Below, piece by piece: positions 11,601 to 20,919 of a DNA stretch of 64,000 bases. Position numbers and translations under genes: made by a program. Source of the stretch: Parelaphostrongylus tenuis (taxonomy: Eukaryota > Nematoda > Chromadorea > Rhabditida > Metastrongylidae); the NCBI GenBank assembly GCA_019055375.1, contig JAHQIW010000630.1, positions 62,001 through 126,000 on the forward strand. The letters run 5' to 3'. Numbering within the stretch: the first letter of the stretch is position 1; every line of letters begins with the position of its first letter. The notes beneath the pieces were generated by a model. That model did not search any database, had not been told where the DNA came from, and saw nothing but the letters and a program-made list of their open reading frames with translations.

Positions 11601-14600
11601 ATAGAAGAACCTCGCCACTGACTTTTTGTGACATCGTTTGACATTTCCACATCCAGATAACATGCATGGTATATATATATATATATATATATATTATATT
11701 ATTTTATACATATCTAAATATGAAGAAATATATATGTATATATATACAAAGTTATCTGCTTATTTGTTTATACTTATTTATTTGTTTATACTTTCAAGAA
11801 TGTGTATATATATGCATATATATGGTTCATATATATGCAGTTTAGTTCTGCTGGACACTTTTTAGCACTACTTGTTGAACATCTTACCTCTCAACTTTTA
11901 CGTTCTTAAGTCAATGGTGCTCTATGCTTGCCTGAAGGACTGACATTAGTAATCCCTCATTCATATGAGTGAATACTTATCTTACCAAATTGCACAATGT
12001 TTTTTACTGGCTTTTCAAATATTTTGTATTTAGTTGATTCCGGAAAGCTATACTTGGTTCCATTTTGTGAATGTAAAGGTGCCGATAGCGGGCGTTTCTG
12101 TGAGGTTTGTTGAGCACATATCATAATTTCGAATAGATTACGATTATTTTGTATAATTTGTATACTAAAATTCTTTTCTTTTTGGGCAACCAGTTTTCCA
12201 AAAAATCAAGAGCGACTTGACAATTTTTGCGTTTGAAAAACCTAGGGACACTAAAAATCTTTTTAGAAAATATTGCTATCGTTACTAATTACATACATTT
12301 CACTTCAGTACCATCGAAAAGATGCTTGTGATCCAACTCCAGTCGAAAAGGAACGAGGAGTAACGCGTGAGAATCGTTGTACCAGTCTGTTGAGCGGCGT
12401 CTGTATAGCACCGGAAGGCGTTCCACTGTGCGAGTGCGTAGAGTAAAATGTAGAGCAGTACCACTACTAATCTCAGCTTTATATCTTAGTCAACGGACAC
12501 TGGGCTTGAAGTTTGATTGAGCGCCTAGGCGTAGCTGTATCCGCATCCCTTTTCTTCATTGCTGCACATCTCAGAAAGTTAAATGACTTTATCAGTCGTG
12601 CTTGTGCTTCTTAGTAATTGTTAGGTAGTAAACATTCATTTAGCTGCCATCGAGGATATGTAGGCGAAAACTGCGAAGTGTATGATCCCTGTGCAAGAAA
12701 TCCATGCGGAAAGCTGTCAGAGTGTATAGCGGTGAGAAAACTTGAAAAATCTTTTGTTTGAACCCAATCGCTTAATAAATGAAATTATTCACACTGTATA
12801 AATTGTATCTCCACTTTCTTAGTATTCTGTGTTGTACAGAGTGAAGGCGACGATATTTTTAGTTTTTGTAAAAACTCTGAAGACAAGCAGAATTTAGCTG
12901 TTTACTACGACCGCAGAAAATTCAGATTCCTGACGACATTGAAATTAGAGGTGATGTGTCAGCGCAGAACTACCGTTGTCTCTGTGGAATGGGCGATAGC
13001 ATCGATGAAAAGAACACTGCTGGTAGGTGTTCTTACTGCAAAAAAAAAACGGTGAAAATTTATGACCAATCTAGCTCATGAATGTCAAGTAGCGGTATAC
13101 AATGCATGCATGATTCGTTCTCTCAATAATTCTACCCAAACGGAGAACGAGTTCGCCATTCCTAATTAGTCGTTGAGCCCATGCAAATTTGTCAAATTTA
13201 ACTGTTACTTTGTAATGAAACCAATTTTAATGTGCGTACTAGTCTTTTCTGTATGAGGTTTTGGCAAACTTCTGCGAGGGAGGAACATTTTCTAAACTTC
13301 AGTATAGAACCAAGACGTGTCTAGCTTACAAAATACCGTTCATAATTAGAACATCTTAAATGTCCACTTTTTTGCAAAACTCGTCCATCTATATATGAAT
13401 GTCATCTCAAACAAACAGAGTGTAAGGATATTTGAGTAATGCAAAAGTGGAAACGAATCATATTTTAGAAATAAAATGCGTGTACACCGGTACCGGTAAC
13501 TGTTCACTAGCTAATAATCCTTGCAATCATGGCGAGTGCTTGGCATGTGAACACGATGACGAAGGTGATATTCTACAACTTTGCAGTGATCAGGACAAGA
13601 GCAACGGTTTCAGGTTAGCAAATCGGTGTTCATATCATGTTTTTTGCCTTAAAGCATGGAAATGATGGAAGTGTTCTTAAAGTGTAACTTTACTCGTTTA
13701 CGACAGACCATTGTTCATATCTTGGACTAGACCTAAACTAGAAGAAGGACGAGAGCTTTCGAGTCTCATTGACCATGCATATAATACGCTTCGACTTTCT
13801 TTTGAATGAATTGATGGCTAATTAAGTTAACAATGTTTCCGTATCTATTTACGCTTGTCGACGTTGTTGTCTATGATGTTCTCCATGCATCTCCACAATG
13901 CCTAACTAACTACTCAACTTCCCTTCTTTTGAAACAAAATTAAACAACAGAGAATAAAAGAAGAAGTGTGTCATATCTATCTATCTTTGTTAAACAATGG
14001 AAAGAATTCGGCCAAGGTGGACGATCTCAGTAACTGAGACCTGAAATGCATTTAAAAGCACAAAGCGGCAAGCTCAAAGAGCTCAAGACATTCGCAGAAA
14101 ATTTTTTGTTTTCAAAACTACGATGTGGGAGGGAATGTAATCCTAATGAGTGAGTGATATACAATTCACAACACCATGGCCGTGAATAAACGCCAGTATC
14201 AATTTCTGTGAGATTTACGTTCCTCTATGGCTCATTTGGCTGAATCACATTTATCTACTGCGAACATCATCGTTCTACCATATGCAGTGTCATTTCATTA
14301 AGCTGATGATTGTTGAATTAGGATCATACCAGTAATACTCAACTTTGTATGATTGTGAAAAGTTTCAGATGTGTATGTGAGCCAGGTTTCCTGCCGCCGT
14401 ACTGTCGTACACCGGAAGATGCATGTCACAATCATCTGTGTATGAATGGTGCACTATGCATTGCCAAATCACAGTTCAACTACGAGTAAACGATTTTTGT
14501 TCCATTATTTATTTAATTTGTAGCCAATCTCTGCGGGTAATTAACAGAGTTCTCTACAAGCCTTTTGGCCTATAGATGTGAATTTCAACATGGCTTAGTT

Positions 14601-17600
14601 TCCAAGAAGATTCTTCCTTCTTTTATAGGTTCCTTTGCGTATATGTACCTTTGACACTACTGAGCTACATTTTTCCCGCATAAGGAAACCTTGACACCTT
14701 TTTGCAATAATTATGTTCATTTTGCAGTTGTAAATGCGTTCCGGGAACATTTGGTACTCTGTGTGAACACGTTACCGATTACTGCGAAGCCATCGGTATG
14801 TACAAGGGTTATAAAAAGTTTACACTTTTTTAGTTGGTTAATACCCAGAAGCAAAAATTCACCAATACCCTAGTCAGTAAAGCCCACAATAGTGTGCTAC
14901 AGTCATTTGAGACTCCTGAGTTAACGACAAACTAGTAGAGCCTGAAATGAAGTCATATTCTATTCACAAATGGCAAGCAGCACTTTCGTTATGGTGCACC
15001 TGAAGTGAAAAATCCACTACCACGACGACAGCTGAGAGAAGCGGCCTAAAGTCTTTACGTTGTAATACTCTTAACTGTGTTTCCTTGCCATCAAACTTGT
15101 CCTGTATTTTATGTGCGTTTCTCAGAGAAAATATGCTCCTATTTGATAAGAAATGGTCGAGCCCAGATGTTTCTTCAGGTAATCGCATGTGCATCAACGG
15201 CTATTGCTATGAAGATCCAACGACTACTCGCCAATTTTCGTGCTATTGCCATTCTAGATACTACGGTCGTAATTGTGAATTTAAATACACTGTATTCGAA
15301 GCAAACGTGCAATGGGCCAAGGTCAGATCAAACTTCAACAATTATAGGATTAATTAAACTTCATTAATTACCGACAGAGTCGATTGGCTTGAGCAAAATT
15401 GATTCTACGTTTTTTTTTGAGTGCTCTCAGTACTTTGTCATACTAAAGCTTCATTATTTCATAACGTACTCTTGTTAACGTGGCTCTTCACTGTAGACAA
15501 TAAAAGTGGACGGTAACTGGCGGTCACATATGCTACTATACTGTTCGTTTTTGCTTAGCAAAATGTCTGGATCCCTTTTTTTTTCATGCATAAACGTATA
15601 AAGCGTCACAAGCGTAGGTGTGGTTACGAAATCAGAAGCAGTTAGGAAATATTGAGAGAGCAACACCAATAAAACTTATACTTTTGCCCCTTATTTTAAT
15701 GAGCATTTATTTCTATAGTTTTATTCATTACCGATTTATTAGCAAGTTTCAAACTTTCAAACATGATTGAAGCTCCCTAATTCTACCATGACAAACTTGT
15801 AATATTATAAAGCAAGGTGTTTTCAAAAGGAACCAAACAAGTGCTAAATTTATGCTTATTTTTATTGTACACTTTGTCGCTCAAATTGCGCTCTTATTCG
15901 TAGCTTAATGTAAAGGAAATCGCAGAAAATGTGTATGAAAGTTTATACAACAGTTTAGCGAGAATGCGCGTAGCATTTTCATTCTTAATTACACAGTTCT
16001 TCCAAAACTTGTTTTCTGAATATTATTGGGTACGGAAAAAGTAATAACGGTTTCTTTTCTATCAAAATGCGTCGTTTGTATTAGTTTATATATTAGACAA
16101 TATGGTTTTATTATACATCATTTTGTTGTACATTTGTGGTTTTATGTTTTGCTAATAATGACGTATCACTGGCTGCACATTTGATAGTTATTTTCGACGA
16201 TGGAAAGGATTCTGTTGAGACAAAAGTAATTACTGTTTCAGACCCTGAGCTTACATTTGCTCCAGGAACTGTTAACGAACGTATACTGTAGCACTGACTC
16301 AAGTTTCGTAAAGCAGATACATTTCAAAAATGCATAAACCGCGATTACATTTGTATCAGTCTCATTAAAAGTCATGGGAAATGCAGTTATAGAAACTGAA
16401 CGTGATGAAATTATATGAGGTTTTGCGGATAAACTCAAAACCGATCAATTTATCATTGGAAGTAAAGTACAACTTACAAATCCAGCACAGTCTGAAACCG
16501 AAATTACTTTTCACAAACATAATATCAAGCGTGGAGACCATTTATGCTCCACATTGTCTTCAATACATTGAGTTGTAAAGAGAGTAAAGAATACTGAACA
16601 TTTTCAAGCCACGATTCAGGAAAACTCTCATTATGTCATTCCCGCCTTCTCAGTGATGTGCACATTTATGATTTTATTTGTGATTTACTTCGGCTATATA
16701 ATCAAAAGGTGACTCATAGCATTATACTACCTATCGACAATTTGTATCAGATTTCTCTCTTTATTTTCTTTTTCTTCAATCTTTGATTCTATCTCATCTT
16801 AAACTTCTCACTCGGTCCGATTTCTTTGAAAAAAGCCACTTTTTACAGAAAAGGATATGAAGAAAAGGACGACGACTACGTTGACTTGGAAAGCATCCGA
16901 CATCGCAAGCTGAAGGTTGCACTTGAACAGAAGATGAATGTCATCAGAAAGAAGGTTCTTTCTCATTTACTACTTTTTTTTTCTAGCCAAAGCTGACAGT
17001 TTGCTGAATATTTGTATTACTTCAGGTTTCTTCCTGATATCAAAAATTGTTTTTCTTTTCTTAATCATTATTAATGACATGCAATAGGTTGACAAATCAA
17101 TAATTATCAGCACGTCGCGCATAAATATCCAATACTCTGCAGTTTCATCAAAACCAAGCTTCATCCCACATTATGTCCGTAAATTACGTCCGTAAATTTT
17201 TCTGCAATCCTTATATGGCTCTATTTGTGTTCCTTAGTCTACACAACAAATACTCGCTGACCATTGCTGATCAGAGTGAACTTCTCGCGAGCAAGTCTAG
17301 CTCTATTTTGGGCGAGCCCGAAGAGATGGGAGAATTGGATAGCACGGTTGAATCGACTCAACGACCATGTGCACACTATTTCACATGATCTCTGGTCGCT
17401 GAGCTTTTTACGAATACTTTTAGGCATTTATTTACTCATTTATAAACTCCCAAGAGAATTGAGTGGCGAGCAAAAACGCGACTTCAGGCGGGAATCGAAC
17501 CCACGTTTCATCTGATCCAGGGACGCGTGCTCTACCACTACACCACCAAGGCACATTTGCCTGACCACTCATTCTTCAACATCTCAATGTTAGATATCAG

Positions 17601-20600
17601 CCACCAACCTTTGACAGGTTTGGTCGGGTATGCGATTTTGCTTTATAAACCCAGTTGAGCTGACAATTATTCTGAGCTATTGAGCTGAGCTCGCGCATTT
17701 ATCTTGCTAACGTAGTTTGATAATGCGCTGTTAGTGCATCAAGCTGTATAGACAGGTTACTATGCGCGTAGTGATACACTTTATCCATCGCACAACAGCA
17801 AACACAGTAGAATGGTTAATTCTGAATGGATAGATGTTTGAGTGACTGGAGCACAATTTCCCTTTTGTGGGTCAGAGTACACTTTCCAAGTTTGTAACGT
17901 TGCTGAAGTAAACTCTGAGAAAAATTTCTTTTTAATAGCATTTTGATTATCAAGTTTCAAAAAAAACTTAACTTGACTTCACAAATCTCATTTTACATGA
18001 AAATTACTTAGAAAGATCTTCGGTTTGACACTTACTAAGACACAGTTCAATTCCGATTTCGCTGAACATTCATATGGATAATTAAGATCGGCTTCATTAA
18101 TGAGATAACATAAACTCTTTATTTATCCATTTGCGGACAACAGCATAATCGACATCGCCAGTGGCGCACGATTTTCGTTGAACAATAAATTTCTTTTGTT
18201 TCGGGAAATAATCTAGGATATTTGTAGTTTTCTATACAAGTCTGTATACTTTTTGTGCACATGAAACCCCTGTGTACAAAGAAAACTCCTATAGAAACCT
18301 TTTGGGAACCAGTTTATTCATCAAATTCACCGAGATTTTGAATGTTGAATGAGCTCAGTGTACTCCAATAAAAACCGATTCATACACTTTAGCTGAGGAA
18401 ATAATGCGAGCCGAGTGTGAAATATATTTTATCTTTGCTGCTATAATGCACTAGAGAGAAAATTTTGAAAGCGAAGAAAAGTGTTGGAGTCCTCGAGATC
18501 TAAGCTTTTGAATGACTTTTTATTTTGAATAATAAGTTTGTCCTAGGGAAAAAAGTATCTGAGATTTTACGAATCGGAGTGATCCTCATTGTACGCAAAG
18601 GGTTATATCGTGGCTAACGTTTCAACTTTTGCCTTTATCAGAGTCACAATGACTGGAATCTCGTGTCCACCGTAGTTTTTCCCTTTTGCCTGTTAGTCTT
18701 TGTAGACGTCGAATCGAGAGGAGTCGAGTAGAATGGATCACGACAAGAATCGAGGGAGATGGGTTACCATCACGCTGCCTGCAGTAAACCCCTTGTTTAC
18801 TGGATTCGTCTCAATTCAAAGTTTACGAAGGCCGACACTGCAAAAAGAAAAGTGCCATGTTCACTCGATTGATTATGCCTTAATGAAGGCAAAACCACCG
18901 AGACATCAGCATGATATATTCTATAAGAACCTTGTTTCAGTTTAATAGTGAAGCAAATTCTTCATATTGACTATGAATAGTTTATAAATGAATAATTGGT
19001 TTCGACGCAATCGTTTTCCTGTAGGATGTAGCAGTTCCAAGTTGGTGAGCAAAAATTCTTCGTATTGACCTGCAGGGTAATGAGCTAGTGGGCTTAGGTG
19101 GATTTTGAAAAAGAGCTACTACTTTCATGTTCGACTTCTTCAACAGTGGTGAGCGGGTAAACTTCCCATTGCAAATCACCACGATTTGATATTCAAAAAC
19201 ATCCCCAAACTCGTTGAGTCAGCGAACTCTCAAGCTAAGCACATATGACATGATATACAGATAACAATAAGAAATGGATCGTCATTCCTTAGATTATCAA
19301 GACTGTACAACAACATAAATTTCGAGACTTCTTAAAATTTAATTGCTTTTCAAAACGACTTATTTACAGCGTTGTAACACAGAAAACAGGTTTGCGTTTC
19401 ACGCTCGCGTATTTCTCGCAGCAAGAGCTTTTTTTCTTAAATTATTGTTAACCATTTGATAGAGAAAATTACAGCGATTCCAGCACTATACTTGCTTTTC
19501 GACAAGACTGTTGTACTGCACTGTAGCACATTGAGGTACATCTACCGCGCACCGCGATCGATCAACCGCGTAGCGCCACTGATCTGGCTCGAGCACGAAA
19601 CATGTGGCGAGCGATTTTTTCACTAAATTCGGAAGTTTTTTTCCAGCCTTGAAGGAAACTCTGAATAATATAACCTCGTTGATGTGAAATTTCCTCTATA
19701 CGTCCATATGCTTTTCAAGCCTACGCATAGACTACTTAAACCTGGCAAATCTTCTACGGCATCAATACAAAAAATCTAGAGACCTTTACGATACGGGAAC
19801 AAAATCCTCAATCCTCGAAACGAAAATCCTCGCTTCAGCGCGCAACGCGGTGAAATACTATTTTTTTTCCTCTTACTGCGCTGTGAAAAAGGCTTTGAGA
19901 AGTCGAAAATTTTCAAAATCGTCGAAATTTACGCAATCGTACATATATCAGTATTTCAAGGAAAGAGCTCTGCCCTGTGAATAATACGCGCGATAACCTA
20001 TGAAAACATGCAACGCTTGTGTAACACAAGGTCATTTGAATTGCTAGAAACTCTAGGAGGCTTCTTTGAGAATCGAGTGATTTCTAAACTTTCCGACTTT
20101 CACACTATTCAATGATTGATCACAGTTTGAAAAGAAGTTCTGTCCAACAAAATACAAGTGCAATAAAACGCGATAGGCGTGCGTCGCTTGTGAAACATAA
20201 TGTTATTTTGAGTGCCACAGCGCTGCCAGAAAGTCTTTTTCGGAAAAAAAATCTAAGCTCATAGATTTTCCGAAATTTGAGGTTTCGAATGCTCACCAAT
20301 AGTTTACTGGGAACTTTTTGTTTGGAGAGAAATCTTTCTTAAAAAAACTCTATCCGATAACGGAGAAGAAGCAAAAACATTTGAGTATTGCATTTGGACG
20401 TTTATTATCGTAAGTATAAGAAATGCTGCAGTAATAGAAACATTCATAAAGTTCTATCTATTACGTTTTCTTGCTAATCTCATGTCATTCAATTTTTTAG
20501 ACTCGTCTATTTAGGACAATCAGCGTCGACTCGCTGCATTAGTGGCAAAGCTACGGACACCAACAAAAATTGAACTCAAAGCAATTCCATCACCAATAAA

Positions 20601-20673
20601 CGCTCTTGAACCTAGCAATGGCAGTGTGGATGCTGCTGGTACTGCATCTGCCGCCGCTCCTGCTAAAGAATAA
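2430..20673 (+). CDS. multi-exon EGF-repeat single-pass transmembrane protein (whole gene model)
   Basis: Probable cell-surface or extracellular-matrix-linked receptor or adhesion protein. Exons I can place: 2430-2683, 2762-2869, 5277-5436, 8667-8808, 11324-11466, 12034-12104, 12309-12433, 12644-12731, about 12916-13022, 13469-13613, 14369-14485, 14728-14795, 15179-15321, about 16581-16708, 16849-16954 and 20515-20673. Donor and acceptor phases agree at nearly all junctions, and the joined exons give about ten EGF-like domains with the C-x-C...G..C ending. A hydrophobic helix (about 16632-16699) follows, then a charged tail. No signal peptide is visible, so the 5' end lies upstream or was missed. 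The domain order resembles nematode EGF/transmembrane matrix receptors, but I cannot name an orthologue. Odd points: a phase conflict between 8808 and 11324, and a broken coding-like stretch just before the membrane helix. Confidence 0.8.
2762..2869 (+). CDS. EGF gene exon: end of EGF 1, start of EGF 2
   Basis: The acceptor is tttaag at 2756-2761 and the donor is gtgaat at 2870. It reads FICQCPPTHFGKRC, which closes EGF 1 with the canonical C-x-C...G..C, then FCKNHKCQNGGTC, which opens EGF 2. It ends in phase 2 and the next exon supplies the third base. Confidence 0.85.
3430..4220 (+). repeat. R1 composite interspersed repeat
   Basis: One of the longer copies. Landmarks in order: a block with gaaaagcatgtgaacgtgtag, ctacactgcagtgaaatggt, ctatcgaatgattactaata, ctacagcgctatcaaaag, and a second unit with gtccagcgaaa. 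The same order recurs near 41.7, 57.3 and 61.1 kb. It lies in an intron of the EGF gene. Confidence 0.55.
5277..5436 (+). CDS. EGF gene exon: end of EGF 2 and most of EGF 3
   Basis: The acceptor is gtttag at 5271-5276 and the donor is gtgagt at 5437. The first base completes an Arg codon, then RCVCVDGFIGEFC closes EGF 2. EGF 3 has NCEEEYCNSHGKG and CTCECDPNEWLGEK, and its last Cys is supplied by the following exon. The 2.4-kb intron before it carries an R1 repeat copy. Confidence 0.85.
5754..5930 (+). repeat. foldback-family element, solo copy
   Basis: It runs from ataccagccaagagcaatgg to gaggctgcaagccgaaac. It matches, with the same internal order, the complement of 63733-63926, and shares gtgtacaacac...gcgttcgtc with the palindrome at 54 kb. 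It lies in an EGF-gene intron. Confidence 0.5.
6550..7170 (+). repeat. R1 composite interspersed repeat
   Basis: The landmarks gaaaagcatgtgaacttgtag, gttacagctctataagaagg, gctatcgagcgatcactaac and ctacagcgctgtaagaag recur in the R1 order. Intronic. Confidence 0.5.
7275..7990 (-). mobile_element. RTE retrotransposon 3' fragment (decayed)
   Basis: Translated from the minus strand, this matches the last third of the RTE polyprotein at 43.8-45.8 kb: MMNDLTPELSRRKRAAWGT, RLRAHLFDSTIIST, WIPRDIKHSTGRPPSRWS and RDREKWKCCW, across frameshifts and small indels. It ends with the same gacaggtgatacag tail found after the intact frame. The 5' break falls at the NAPFTLNGT position. It lies in an EGF-gene intron, antisense to the gene. 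Confidence 0.85.
7991..8660. other. intronic sequence, unassigned, partly GC-rich
   Basis: This stretch includes a more GC-rich block at about 8160-8320 that looks foreign to the A+T-rich surroundings and is probably a repeat. I could not classify it, and no exon was seen. Confidence 0.3.
8667..8808 (+). CDS. EGF gene exon: EGF 4
   Basis: The acceptor is tcctag at 8661-8666, in phase 0, as required by the preceding exon. It begins with the Cys that closes EGF 3, followed by PCADYSCVNTATC and AICICPSNTELI. The donor is gtgatt at 8809, leaving phase 1. The sixth Cys of this domain must come from the next exon. Confidence 0.8.
9090..10240. repeat. large imperfect inverted repeat (foldback 1)
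   Basis: The left arm, about 9100-9510, is repeated in inverse orientation at about 9700-10235. Matching landmarks are gcaacgcctagaatctaag against its complement near 9900, the tttcactgtagctttt segment at 9484 against its complement near 9735, and the acgcatgtctagcac segment at 9160 against acgcgtgtctggcaaa at 10140. The right arm has about 100 extra bases. The loop is about 190 bases. No transposase is visible, so it may be a foldback transposon or two head-to-head copies of a tRNA-like SINE (gattcgatcccc near 9762). Intronic. Confidence 0.65.
10250..11310. other. intronic sequence, nothing recognised
   Basis: A+T-rich intron of the EGF gene. I see no exon, repeat match or ORF with support. 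Confidence 0.3.
11324..11466 (+). CDS. EGF gene exon: Cys closing EGF 4 and first half of EGF 5
   Basis: A good acceptor (attacag) ends at 11323 and the donor is gtacgt at 11467. The open frame reads LKDLEMIENSCVKLNGENC and later GWCYHEGKC. With this acceptor the exon needs phase 2, whereas the exon ending at 8808 leaves phase 1. A weaker acceptor (gagag, exon from 11332) would fit phase 1. A small missing exon is the other option. Confidence 0.75.
11669..11850. repeat. AT microsatellite and low-complexity block
   Basis: A (TA)n run of about 26 bases is followed by imperfect TA/TAT-rich sequence. The apparent ORF here is low complexity. Intronic. Confidence 0.8.
12034..12104 (+). CDS. EGF gene exon: end of EGF 5
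   Basis: The acceptor is gtatttag at 12026-12033 and the donor is gtttgt at 12105. In phase 1 it reads YLVPFCECKGADSGRFCE, the C-x-C...G..C end of an EGF domain. It ends in phase 0. Confidence 0.85.
12309..12433 (+). CDS. EGF gene exon: first part of EGF 6
   Basis: The acceptor is cacttcag at 12301-12308. It contains KDACDPTPVEKERG, then NRCTSLLSGVC and PLC. The donor is gtgcgt at 12434, in phase 2. A cruder reading runs a few codons further to a TAA, but using this donor gives a proper EGF end with the next exon. Confidence 0.8.
12644..12731 (+). CDS. EGF gene exon: end of EGF 6, start of EGF 7
   Basis: The acceptor is catttag, ending at 12643, and the donor is gtgaga at 12732. Joined in phase, it gives DCHRGYVGENC to close EGF 6, then PCARNPCGKLSECIA to open EGF 7. 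It ends in phase 0. Confidence 0.85.
12916..13022 (+). CDS. EGF gene exon: rest of EGF 7 (5' boundary ambiguous)
   Basis: The acceptor ccgcag fits the phase 0 left by the previous exon. The exon reads KIQIPDDIEIRGDVSAQ, then NYRCLCGMGDSIDEKNTA, and the donor is gtaggt at 13023. An alternative phase-0 acceptor, gttgtacag, would start at 12840 and add an acidic stretch beginning SEGDDIFSFCKN. That stretch resembles the insert in EGF 8, but its frame does not run into the rest of this exon without a further splice or a frameshift. Confidence 0.7.
13469..13613 (+). CDS. EGF gene exon: Cys closing EGF 7 and first half of EGF 8
   Basis: The acceptor is atattttag, ending at 13468, and phase 1 matches the preceding donor. 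It reads EIKCVYTGTGNCSLANNPC, then CNHGECLAC and an acidic insert, DDEGDILQLCSDQDKS. The donor is gttagc at 13614, in phase 2. Confidence 0.85.
14369..14485 (+). CDS. EGF gene exon: end of EGF 8, start of EGF 9
   Basis: The acceptor is agtttcag, ending at 14368, and the donor is gtaaac at 14486. It reads RCVCEPGFLPPYC, then ACHNHLCMNGALC and about a dozen more residues. Phase 2 is used on both sides. Confidence 0.88.
14728..14795 (+). CDS. EGF gene exon: end of EGF 9
   Basis: The acceptor is tttgcag, ending at 14727, and the donor is gtatgt at 14796. Joined in phase, it reads DCKCVPGTFGTLC, then DYCEAI, whose Cys is the first of EGF 10. It ends in phase 1. Confidence 0.88.
15179..15321 (+). 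CDS. EGF gene exon: EGF 10 and following linker
   Basis: The acceptor is gtttcttcag, ending at 15178, and its phase 1 matches the preceding exon. It reads NRMCINGYCYEDPTTTRQ, then FSCYCHSRYYGRNC, the last complete EGF-like domain, and then the linker FKYTVFEANVQWAK. The donor is gtcaga at 15322, in phase 0. An earlier acceptor near 15123 is open for a while but loses the EGF frame. Confidence 0.85.
16120..16571 (+). pseudogene. decayed juxtamembrane coding stretch with three in-frame stops
   Basis: Protein-like sequence lies between the last EGF domain and the membrane helix but cannot be read through. One frame gives DGKDSVETKVITVSDPELTF up to about 16280. The frame of the membrane helix then gives KVMGNAVIETERDEII and KVQLTNPAQSETEITFHK, interrupted by TAA at 16335, TGA at 16416 and TGA at 16569. 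All three stops are one substitution from sense codons. Either this ectodomain exon has decayed and is spliced around (15321 to 16581 or 16590 is phase-compatible), or the assembly has errors. It may also be another gene's remnant. Confidence 0.45.
16581..16708 (+). CDS. EGF gene exon: transmembrane segment
   Basis: The frame is open from just after the TGA at 16569. Candidate phase-0 acceptors are gtaaag ending at 16580 or 16589. The hydrophobic run VIPAFSVMCTFMILFVIYFG is a single membrane-spanning helix, followed by YIIK. The donor is gtgact at 16709, leaving phase 2, which fits the next exon. The EGF repeats would be outside the cell and the following tail inside. Confidence 0.75.
16849..16954 (+). 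CDS. EGF gene exon: cytoplasmic tail, first part
   Basis: The acceptor is tttttacag, ending at 16848. One base completes the Arg codon, then KGYEEKDDDYVDLESIRHRK and a basic, probably helical stretch follow. It ends in phase 0 at 16954 before a weak gttctt donor. The YVDL motif could be a tyrosine-based signal, but that is speculation. The phase match to the exon at 20515 supports the weak donor. Confidence 0.75.
17440..17565 (-). repeat. SINE C, tRNA-related element
   Basis: On the minus strand the head reads ggtggtgtagtggtagagca, a near A box, followed by gtgggttcgattcccgc, a perfect B box with a five-base-pair T-stem. The acceptor ends do not pair as in a real tRNA. A second diverged copy lies at 42940-43015 with the same head and tail. 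I call it a tRNA-derived SINE or tRNA pseudogene, not a functional tRNA. It lies in the last intron of the EGF gene. Confidence 0.55.
17600..18720. other. intronic sequence, nothing recognised
   Basis: Large last intron of the EGF gene. Only a weak R1-like fragment near 18440-18560 (ctaagcttttgaatgact) is visible. Confidence 0.3.
18830..18950 (+). repeat. interspersed repeat H, fragment
   Basis: The phrase gagacatcagcatgatatat and its neighbours match a segment at 32905-32960 (gagacatcggcatgatgaag). Unclassified. Confidence 0.35.
19360..20350. repeat. R1 repeat units, both orientations
   Basis: An inverted unit (19370-19500) and forward units (19860-20330) carry cgctgtgaaaaagg, cgatcatcactaac-like and cacagcgctgccagaaag motifs. 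Intronic. Confidence 0.45.
20515..20673 (+). CDS. EGF gene terminal exon: C-terminus of cytoplasmic tail
   Basis: The acceptor tctatttag ends at 20514 and the exon enters in phase 0. It encodes 52 residues, starting DNQRRLAALVAKLRTPTKIE and ending in an Ala/Ser-rich run before AKE and TAA at 20671. The intron before it is about 3.6 kb and filled with repeats (SINE C, R1 pieces). No domain is recognised in the tail. Confidence 0.75.
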   Translation, partial: DNQRRLAALVAKLRTPTKIELKAIPSPINALEPSNGSVDAAGTASAAAPAKE

Positions 20674-20894
20674 TCAGTTGCGACATCTTTATGAGCTCAA
20701 TGATATCACACTGATTTCATTCGATTACGATATGCAATTTTTATTCTTTGATGGTTTAATGATTACACTGTTTGACTTATTCAGAATACATGATTTAATT
20801 CATAGAGAATCTCGAATCGAGATTTAAATTATCGAATCAAGATTTATATTACATACCGATCTCAAGCAAGATTTTATGTAGAGAGAAGCTTGAG

Positions 20895-20900
20895 AATAAA
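20895..20900 (+). terminator. poly(A) signal AATAAA of the EGF gene
   Basis: A canonical AATAAA lies 222 bases downstream of the stop codon. A short 3' UTR is normal in nematodes. Confidence 0.6.
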
Positions 20901-20919
20901 GCCTCGGACTTTGACTAAC

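Noticed and set aside
11638..11865. 75-codon ORF rich in Ile and Tyr
   Set aside because: Translation of a TA microsatellite.
16335..16571. Stop-codon readthrough or selenocysteine at the TGA codons
   Set aside because: One of the three stops is TAA and a frame change lies upstream, so decay or splicing-out is a simpler explanation.
17480..17560. Functional tRNA gene on the minus strand
   Set aside because: The B box and T-stem are good, but the acceptor stem does not pair, and a diverged copy with the same flanking tail exists at 42.95 kb, so it is better called a SINE.
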